NCBI GenBank assembly: GCA_020438595.1
Contig: JAGQUI010000057.1
Location: 1 to 10,672 of the forward strand
From: Propionibacteriaceae bacterium
GTDB taxonomy: Bacteria; Actinomycetota; Actinomycetes; Propionibacteriales; Propionibacteriaceae
DNA: 10,672 nucleotides
Direction of reading: 5' to 3'
Positions 5,847 to 10,672 of the stretch are shown here, piece after piece (the first letter of the stretch is position 1; each line of letters begins with the position of its first letter). A model generated the notes under the pieces. It was given only the letters and a program-made list of their open reading frames with translations, ran no database searches and had not been told where the DNA came from. The translations under genes and the position numbers were made by a program.

Positions 5847-6048
5847 GTGGTTCTCGAGAATTCCATCGAGGTATTTCGGGGCTCCCGGCGTGTCGTCGGC
5901 GTGTCGTGTGACAACCGTGGCCAGACGGGCTGGTCTGGCCCGGCGTGCTGGCGTGCTTCGCGGGCCACCTGAGGCCCCCGGACCGAGTTGGGGACGGTTC
6001 CTCACTCGGTCCACCCCCGGGGCGCCCCGGCCCTGGATCGCGCGCGGG

Positions 6049-7029
6049 TCAGCCGACCAGCCAGCGGGTGGTGGCGACGTACTCCTCCCCGGGACGCAAC
6101 ACGGTGCTCGGGAACTCCGGGTGGTTCGGGGAGTCCGGGTAGTGCTGGGTCTCCAGGGCGATCCCGGGACGGCGCACGTACGGCCGTCCGGAGGTGCCGA
6201 TCTGGGTGCCGTCGATGGTGAAGTGCTCCCCGCCGTAGACCTGCAGGGCGGGCTGGTCACTCTCGATCGCCAGGCTCAGGCCCGAGGTGCCGGTGAGCCG
6301 GCAGTGCTCGCGCATGCCCTCGCCGTCCACGACGAAGCTGTGGTCGAAGCCCTCCCTGCGGGTGATGCCCTCGGCGTCCGCGGCGATCCGGGCCTCACCG
6401 AAGCCGCGTCCGGAGCGGAAGTCGGCCGCCGAGCCGGTGACGTCGCGCACCTCGCCGGTGGGGATGCCGTCGGCCCGGTTGGGCGTGTAGGCGGACGCGT
6501 GCACCGTGAGCACGTGCGCGTCGGTGTTGCCCGACGACTCCCCGTCCAGGTTGAAGTACGGGTGGGTGGTCAGGTTCACCACGGTCGGGGCGTCCGTGGT
6601 GGCCCGGTAGGTCACCTGTGCCCCGCCGGGGACCAGCTCGTAGCGGGCGGAGACGGACAGCTCGCCCGGGTAGCCCTGGTCGCCGTCCGGACTGGTCAGG
6701 GCGAACTCCACCCAGTCGGGTCCCTGGCCGGCGATCGTCCAGGTACGGGCGTGGAACCCGTCCGTCCCGCCGTGCAGCTGGTTGGCGCCCTCGTTCGCGT
6801 CGAGCACGTACTCGACGCCGTCGAGGGTGAACCGGGCCCCGTCGATCCGGTTCGCGAACCGGCCCACGGTCATGCCCAGGTAGCGGCAGGTGGTCAGGTA
6901 GTCGGCCGGGTCCGCGGCACCCAGCACGATGTTGCGCCAGCTGCCGTCGGCGAGCCGGACCTCGAAGCGGCGAACGGTGGCCCCCAGGGGCATCAGCTCG
7001 AGCCGGACGGAGTCTCCGGCGAGCATCAC
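6049..7029 (-). CDS. galM: Aldose 1-epimerase (mutarotase)
   Basis: Interconverts alpha and beta anomers of hexoses such as glucose and galactose in the cytosol. In the numbering of the longest form (from GTG 7050, 333 residues) the motifs are GRFANRI (63-69), NQLHGG (90-95) with H93, THPYFNL (162-168) with the catalytic acid H163, DHSFVV (236-241), and GIALETQHYPDSPN (296-309) with the catalytic base E300. All are as expected for the GalM superfamily, and the length is normal. I prefer GTG 7029 because AGGA (7040-7037) lies 7 bases before it. GTG 7050 has no Shine-Dalgarno and overlaps a palindromic operator; ATG 7026 is a third option. The gene follows an MFS exporter on the same strand by 36-57 bp, probably as an operon, with an operator-like palindrome between the two. 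Confidence 0.92.
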   Translation of the reverse strand: MMLAGDSVRLELMPLGATVRRFEVRLADGSWRNIVLGAADPADYLTTCRYLGMTVGRFANRIDGARFTLDGVEYVLDANEGANQLHGGTDGFHARTWTIAGQGPDWVEFALTSPDGDQGYPGELSVSARYELVPGGAQVTYRATTDAPTVVNLTTHPYFNLDGESSGNTDAHVLTVHASAYTPNRADGIPTGEVRDVTGSAADFRSGRGFGEARIAADAEGITRREGFDHSFVVDGEGMREHCRLTGTSGLSLAIESDQPALQVYGGEHFTIDGTQIGTSGRPYVRRPGIALETQHYPDSPNHPEFPSTVLRPGEEYVATTRWLVG

Positions 7030-7048
7030 GAAGGTGTCCTCGTCGATC

Positions 7049-7070
7049 ACGGTGATAACGCTATCACCGT
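7049..7070. promoter_or_regulatory. Putative LacI-type operator upstream of galM
   Basis: Nine-base arms ACGGTGATA (7049-7057) and TATCACCGT (7062-7070) flank a 4-base centre with CG in the middle; 20 of 22 positions are symmetric. CG-centred palindromes of this size are typical LacI-family operators. It overlaps the upstream candidate start codon of galM and a possible -10 (TATCAC, 7057-7052), so it could control galM separately from the MFS gene. No LacI gene is in the window. Confidence 0.65.
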
Positions 7071-7086
7071 CCCCTCCCCCGAGTTG

Positions 7087-8376
7087 TCAGAGTTCGTCGG
7101 TGGGCTCGTAGGCGGCGGCGTCGGCGGACGTCGGTGGCTCGGCGTGGGTGACGGCGAGGTGGCGGCGCCAGAGCAGCCAGGCCACCGCGGTCAGCGACAC
7201 GGACGTGATCGCCAGGCTGGGCAGGGAGAACGCGACCAGCGGGGCGAGGACGCCGGCGATCGCCGCGTTGGCCAGCAGCGCCACGAACGACTGCACCGAG
7301 GACGCGGCCCCGCGGGCGTGCGGGAAGAGGTCGAGCATGGCCAGGGTCAGGATCGGGAACGCCAGCGCGATGCCGAACGAGTAGAACGGCAGCACCAGCA
7401 CCGACCACGGCAGCCGCGCCGTCGCCGGCAGCAGTGTCAGCCCCACGTTCACGGCACCCGCAACCAGGCTGATCACGTAGCCGAGGCTGGCCAGCCGGCG
7501 TCCGCTCATCCGCCCGGCGAGCCGCCCGCTCACCCAGGAGCCGAGCACCAGGCCCGAGATCAGCGGCACGAACAGGATCCAGAAGTCCTGCTCGCCCATG
7601 CCGAGCAGGCCGACCACGAAGAGCTGCGCGGAGGAGATGTAGAGGAACATGCCGGCGAAGTTGAACATGCCGGCGAACGCGAGCCGCCGGCCGTCCGGGT
7701 TGCGCCAGACGCCGAGCAGCCCGCTCGCGATCGTGCGGCCGTCGAAACGGGTGCGTTGCTCGGTCGGGTGGGTCTCCGGCATCGCGAGCACCACCAGCAC
7801 CAGCAGCGCGGCACCGAACACCACCAGGAACCAGAAGATGCCGCGCCAGCTGCCGACGCCGAGCAGCAGTCCGCCCACGATCGGGGCCAGGGCCGGGGCC
7901 AGCCCGAAGATCATCGCGATGTGGCTCATCGTGCGCTGGGCCTGCGCGTCGGAGAACACGTCCCGCACCATCGCCCGGCTGATGATCTGGCCGGCGCCCG
8001 CGCTGAGCCCCTGCACGGCCCGGAAGAACAGCAGGACGCCGAGGCTGGGCGCGACCGCGCAGCCCACGGATGCCGCCACGTAGAGCACAGTGCCGCCGAT
8101 GATCACCGGCTTGCGGCCCAGCGCGTCCGAGAGCGGGCCGTGCAGCAGGCTCATCACGGCGAAGGCGAGGAGGTAGACGCTGACCACCTGCTGCAGCGCG
8201 AGTTCCGAGACGCCCCACTCGGCCCCCATCTGGCTGAACGCGGGGAACATCGTGTCGATCGAGAAGGGTCCGACCATGCCGAGTGAGGCCAGGATCACGA
8301 GGAACAGCCACCGCGGCCCGATGTCGACGGACGCGCGATCCGGCGACCCGGCGGTGGAGTCGGCAGCGGTCACCAC
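7087..8376 (-). CDS. MFS transporter, DHA1 family (Bcr/CflA-like)
   Basis: A 429-residue inner-membrane protein with 12 predicted membrane segments. Motif A is GPLSDALGRKP at 80-90, the motif B region is RAVQGLSAGAGQIISRAM around 119-136, and motif C-like GLAPALAPIVGG is at 158-169, the signature of drug/proton antiporters. The phrase MVRDVFSDAQAQRTMSHI resembles the Bcr/CflA subgroup. Starts GTG 8376 and GTG 8373 are adjacent; ACAGGA (8386-8381) is 4 and 7 bases away respectively, so 8373 may be the real one. It runs into galM with a short gap. A drug exporter is the default reading. The mutarotase partner and LacI-type sites leave room for a sugar or glycoside exporter; the substrate is open. 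Confidence 0.9.
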   Translation of the reverse strand: MVTAADSTAGSPDRASVDIGPRWLFLVILASLGMVGPFSIDTMFPAFSQMGAEWGVSELALQQVVSVYLLAFAVMSLLHGPLSDALGRKPVIIGGTVLYVAASVGCAVAPSLGVLLFFRAVQGLSAGAGQIISRAMVRDVFSDAQAQRTMSHIAMIFGLAPALAPIVGGLLLGVGSWRGIFWFLVVFGAALLVLVVLAMPETHPTEQRTRFDGRTIASGLLGVWRNPDGRRLAFAGMFNFAGMFLYISSAQLFVVGLLGMGEQDFWILFVPLISGLVLGSWVSGRLAGRMSGRRLASLGYVISLVAGAVNVGLTLLPATARLPWSVLVLPFYSFGIALAFPILTLAMLDLFPHARGAASSVQSFVALLANAAIAGVLAPLVAFSLPSLAITSVSLTAVAWLLWRRHLAVTHAEPPTSADAAAYEPTDEL

Positions 8377-8393
8377 AGCATCCTGTCACGAAA

Positions 8394-8405
8394 GAGAGCG
8401 CTCTC
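8394..8405. promoter_or_regulatory. Perfect 12-bp palindrome between the divergent MFS and mshA-like genes
   Basis: GAGAGCGCTCTC is a perfect palindrome with the AGCGCT core seen in many LacI-family operators. It lies 18 bp before the MFS start and about 43 bp upstream of the predicted mshA-like transcription start. It could repress the MFS-galM unit, affect both directions, or be chance; a 12-bp palindrome alone is modest evidence. Confidence 0.5.
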
Positions 8406-8435
8406 GGGGCAGCGACCACCGTGGGTGGCTGCGGC

Positions 8436-8441
8436 TATGCT
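8436..8441 (+). promoter_or_regulatory. -10 box for a leaderless mshA-like transcript
   Basis: TATGCT is followed by exactly six bases and then the GTG start codon at 8448, which would place the transcription start on the first base of the start codon. No Shine-Dalgarno is present before the GTG. The -35 region (around 8412-8418, GCGACCA) is weak. Leaderless genes with this geometry are common in actinobacteria. Confidence 0.55.
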
Positions 8442-8447
8442 CCGTCC

Positions 8448-9716
8448 GTGCCTGCCTCCTGGAACCCCGATCCGCGCTCGGGAATCGACGATTTCGACCG
8501 GCGATCGGGGCTCAGCATCTGCTTCGTGTCGATGCACACCTCGCCCGCCGCGCTGCCGGGGACCGGCGACGCGGGCGGCATGAACGTCGTCGAGAGGTGC
8601 CAGGCCGAGGCCCTGGCCCGGCTGGGCCACCGGGTGGAACTGGTCACGCGCCGCTCGCACCCCGACGACCCGGACGAGGTCGAGCTGATGCCCGGCGTCC
8701 GCCTGCACCACGTGGACGCCGGCCCGCAGGCCCCGCTCGCGAAGAGCGAGATCGACGACCACATCGAGGAGTTCGCGGTCGGCCTGGCCCGCTGTGGCCC
8801 GGTCGACGTCATCCACTCCCACCACTGGATGTCCGGGGTGGCGGCGCTGCCGGTGGCCCGCGAGTGGGGCGTCCCCCACGTGCAGAGCTTCCACTCGGTG
8901 GCCGCGCTGCCCGGTTCGCCGCTGTCGGCGGGCGAGCCGCCGGAGTCGCCGCGGCGGGTGCCGGGCGAGGCGCTCGTGGCGAAGGAGTCGCAGGCCGTGG
9001 TCGCCATCTCGGCCGCCGAGGCCCAGACCGTGATCGACCGCTGCGGGGCGGACGCCGACCGGGTCCAGATCGTGGCTCCCGGCGTCGACCGGGAGCTCTT
9101 CCACCCGCTCGCGGCGGGTGAGCCGCGTTGGGCCTCTCCGGAGGGGCCCGTCAGCTGGCCCCTGGGCTACGTGCTGGTGGCGGCGCGGCTGGAACCGTTG
9201 AAGGGCCCCGACCTGGCCATCCAGGCGCTGGCGAACCTCGACCCCGAGATCCGTCCGCACCTCGTGGTGGCCGGCGACGCGTCCGCGGCCTTCGCGTCCT
9301 ACGAACGCGAACTGCACGCGATGGTGGCCGAGTTCGGGCTCACCGAACAGGTCACGTTCCTGGGCGCGCAGCCGCGTCCGGAACTGGCCCGGCTGCTGCG
9401 CGGCGCGCGCGTGGTGCTGGTGCCGTCGCACTCGGAGACGTTCGGGCTGATCGCGCTCGAGGCCGCGGCCAGCGGCACGCCGGTGATCGCGGCGTCCGCC
9501 GGCGGCCTGCGCGAGTCGGTCGCGCACGGTGTCACCGGGCAGCTGATGGACTCCCGCCGCGGCGAGGACTGGGCGCTCGCGCTGACCCGGCTGCTGATGG
9601 TGCCCGGCCTGCTGGAGCGGATGAGCAAGGTGTCCCGGGTGCACGCCCGCCGGTTCGACTGGGGCTGGACGGCGCAGCGCCTGGTCTCGGTGTACCGGGG
9701 CCTGCTCGATGCCTGA
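8448..9716 (+). CDS. MshA-like GT4 glycosyltransferase
   Basis: A 422-residue cytosolic retaining glycosyltransferase. MshA transfers GlcNAc from UDP-GlcNAc to 1-L-inositol-1-phosphate, the first step of mycothiol synthesis. Motifs are HTSPAALPGTGDAGGMNV (30-47), HSHHWMSG (123-130), the nucleotide-phosphate site AARLEPLKGPD (245-255, R247 and K252) and the EX7E motif SETFGLIALE (E330, E338). By my recollection of the Corynebacterium MshA structure, its inositol-phosphate contacts K78, T134 and R154 correspond to K99, S150 and R169 here, but Y110 is replaced by H126. GTG 8448 is chosen because it fits the leaderless promoter and removes a low-complexity tail present in longer forms. The next gene overlaps it by 8 bp and encodes a matching deacetylase. 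True MshA or a paralogue acting on a different acceptor are both possible. Confidence 0.85.
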   Translation: MPASWNPDPRSGIDDFDRRSGLSICFVSMHTSPAALPGTGDAGGMNVVERCQAEALARLGHRVELVTRRSHPDDPDEVELMPGVRLHHVDAGPQAPLAKSEIDDHIEEFAVGLARCGPVDVIHSHHWMSGVAALPVAREWGVPHVQSFHSVAALPGSPLSAGEPPESPRRVPGEALVAKESQAVVAISAAEAQTVIDRCGADADRVQIVAPGVDRELFHPLAAGEPRWASPEGPVSWPLGYVLVAARLEPLKGPDLAIQALANLDPEIRPHLVVAGDASAAFASYERELHAMVAEFGLTEQVTFLGAQPRPELARLLRGARVVLVPSHSETFGLIALEAAASGTPVIAASAGGLRESVAHGVTGQLMDSRRGEDWALALTRLLMVPGLLERMSKVSRVHARRFDWGWTAQRLVSVYRGLLDA

Positions 9717-10455
9717 GCTGCTCCCGGGCGGACGCCTGGTCTTCCTGCACGCCCACCCCGACGACGAAACCCTGGCCACCGGTGCGCTGCTGGCATGGCT
9801 GGTCGAGCAGGGGAGCAGCGTCGCGGTGGTCACGGCCACGCGCGGGGAGCAGGGCGAGGTCGTCCCGGGCCCGCTGTCGGCGCTGGCGGGGACGCCGGCA
9901 CTGGTCGCGCACCGCGAGGGGGAGCTGGCCGGCGCACTGGGCGTCCTCGGGGTCGCCGAGCATGCCCTTCTCGGCGCCCCGCCGGCCCGGGCGGCCGGAC
10001 GCGCGCCGCGCCGCTACACCGATTCGGGGATGCGCTGGCTGGACGACGCCGAGACCGTGGCCGGCCCGGCGGAGAGCGCGGGACCGGACAGCCTGACCGT
10101 CGCACCCGTCGAGGAGGCGGCGGCCGACCTGGCCGCGTACCTGTCGAGCTTCGGTGCGGACGCGGTGGCGAGCTACGACGTCCACGGTGGCTACGGCCAT
10201 CCCGACCACGTCGCCTGCCACCACATCGCGGTCGCCGCCGCCCGGCTCGCCGGCGTGCCAATGCTCGAGGTGGTCTCCGCGCCGCTGCTCCCCGCGTCCG
10301 ACGCCTGCGAGTACACGCTGCCGCAGTACCTGCCACAGGTCCGCGCGGCGTTGTGCCACTACGCGAGCCAGCTCACCGTCGACGGCGACGAGGTCGTCCA
10401 CGTCGGCGGCCAGCGCCAGCCGATCCTGACGACCGTCTGGCTCCGCAGGCCGTAG
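9709..10455 (+). CDS. PIG-L family zinc deacetylase (MshB-like)
   Basis: A 248-residue PIG-L/LmbE-fold hydrolase. The first metal motif is HAHPDDE (14-20), with H16 and D19 as zinc ligands and D18 as general base. The second is GGYGHPDH (160-167), with H167 as the third ligand and H164 next to the active site. In MshB the equivalent set is H13, D15, D16, H144 and H147. MshB removes the acetyl group from GlcNAc-inositol, the step after MshA and its phosphatase. This protein is some 50 residues shorter than mycobacterial MshB. The segment RAAGRAPRRYTDSGMRWLDD resembles the MshB region carrying the DSGM motif. ATG 9709 overlaps the stop codon of the glycosyltransferase gene by 8 bp, implying translational coupling. 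A mycothiol conjugate amidase (Mca-like) or other PIG-L amidase role is less likely given the partner gene. Confidence 0.85.
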   Translation: MPELLPGGRLVFLHAHPDDETLATGALLAWLVEQGSSVAVVTATRGEQGEVVPGPLSALAGTPALVAHREGELAGALGVLGVAEHALLGAPPARAAGRAPRRYTDSGMRWLDDAETVAGPAESAGPDSLTVAPVEEAAADLAAYLSSFGADAVASYDVHGGYGHPDHVACHHIAVAAARLAGVPMLEVVSAPLLPASDACEYTLPQYLPQVRAALCHYASQLTVDGDEVVHVGGQRQPILTTVWLRRP

Positions 10456-10489
10456 GGGGCTTGGCTGCCCGCGCCGACTCCGCGGTCTC

Positions 10490-10536
10490 GCAAGGCGGCC
10501 AGTGTTGGCCGTAGTCGGCCGATGCGGGCCACCGTG
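10490..10536. repeat. Palindromic intergenic repeat, copy 2, with 10-bp-phased GGCC array
   Basis: Related to the element at 320-373 and in the same orientation. Arms 10491-10511 and 10516-10536 pair imperfectly around a 4-base loop. GGCC occurs at 10497, 10507, 10517 and 10527, again every 10 bp. It begins about 35 bp after the deacetylase stop codon and may serve as its transcript end, but has no U tract. Confidence 0.7.
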
Positions 10537-10608
10537 ACGTCTGCCGGTCGTGCCGATCGGGGCAACCTGGGGCACTGATCCAGGAACCGGCTGGCCACGG
10601 AGCCCCCC

Positions 10609-10658
10609 GACTTGCCAGAGTTAGGAGTCGCCATGGCGACGGGAGAGTCTGGCGACTC
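10609..10658. repeat. Imperfect palindrome centred on a perfect 14-bp core
   Basis: GTCGCCATGGCGAC (10627-10640) is a perfect palindrome. Symmetric outer arms include GCCAGA (10614-10619) with TCTGGC (10648-10653) and GA (10609-10610) with TC (10657-10658). It may be a regulator site over the gene start proposed at 10633, or a repeat unrelated to coding. Nothing else is evident in 10537-10608. Confidence 0.4.
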
Positions 10659-10672
10659 GGGAGGGGCGGGAC
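10633..10672 (+). CDS. Possible start of a gene running off the window
   Basis: ATG 10633 follows AGGAG (10623-10627) at 5 bases and opens MATGESGDSGGAG before the sequence ends. Thirteen codons are too few to name a product. Third positions are less GC-rich than in neighbouring genes, and the start lies at the centre of a palindrome whose other strand reads a similar peptide, so this could be non-coding repeat sequence. Confidence 0.3.
   Translation, partial: MATGESGDSGGAG

Larger units (their letters stand above)
5627..6016 (-). repeat. Inverted repeat unit, right copy (small-RNA cassette)
   Basis: A 390-bp unit matching the left copy on the opposite strand, beginning 32 bp after the galM stop codon. 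It contains the 5' hairpin (GGACCGAGT/ACTCGGTCC, perfect here), the two tandem 11-mers (5907-5886 on the minus strand), the promoter boxes, the structured region and the terminator. It is about 47 bp longer than the left copy, mainly from extra sequence around 5919-5985 that includes a hairpin with arms GGCCAGAC (5919-5926) and GTCTGGCC (5933-5940). It accounts for nearly all of the galM-osmC gap; no gene is seen there. Confidence 0.9.

Noticed and set aside
4732..6016. Composite transposon carrying osmC
   Set aside because: No transposase, no terminal inverted repeats at the unit ends and no target duplication are visible, and each unit has internal promoter and terminator logic that does not need this explanation.
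5800..8286. 828-codon plus-strand open frame over galM and the MFS gene
   Set aside because: It is an antisense shadow of two well-supported genes; composition is low in complexity and no motif is found.

Overview
The window is high-GC DNA with GC-rich third codon positions, GTG starts, leaderless-looking promoters and a mycothiol-type glycosyltransferase/deacetylase pair. That points to an actinobacterium; I cannot fix the family. Nothing found is a tRNA, rRNA, CRISPR array or transposase gene.

Left third (1-4636): the start of an Lhr-type helicase gene (minus strand, running off the window), then a 176-bp gap holding a long palindrome, then a large RND (HAE1-type) exporter gene on the minus strand. 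The exporter has a long coiled-coil insert with two cysteines near its turn. A MarR-family regulator is transcribed divergently from it, and a 19-bp inverted repeat in the shared gap looks like the MarR operator controlling the pump.

Middle (4637-6048): the most unusual part. A small OsmC-family gene sits between two diverged copies of a 343-390 bp unit in inverted orientation, both pointing towards osmC. Each unit carries a 5' hairpin, a tandem 11-mer, a promoter-like pair of boxes at 17-bp spacing, a structured stretch of about 185 bases and a strong terminator hairpin. The boxes, the terminator and a 65-bp block are conserved while the promoter spacer and some stems have diverged with pairing kept. 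I read this as two copies of a self-contained small-RNA gene that I do not recognise.

Right part (6049-8405): a probable minus-strand operon of a Bcr/CflA-like MFS exporter followed by aldose 1-epimerase (galM). Palindromes with a central CG, of the kind LacI-family repressors bind, lie upstream of each gene.

Right end (8436-10672): a plus-strand pair, an MshA-like GT4 glycosyltransferase overlapping by 8 bp a PIG-L (MshB-like) zinc deacetylase. This is a plausible GlcNAc transfer and deacetylation module for mycothiol or a related pseudodisaccharide. It is followed by a second copy of the palindrome seen near the left end and a possible gene start at the window edge. Both palindrome copies carry four GGCC tetramers at an exact 10-bp period.
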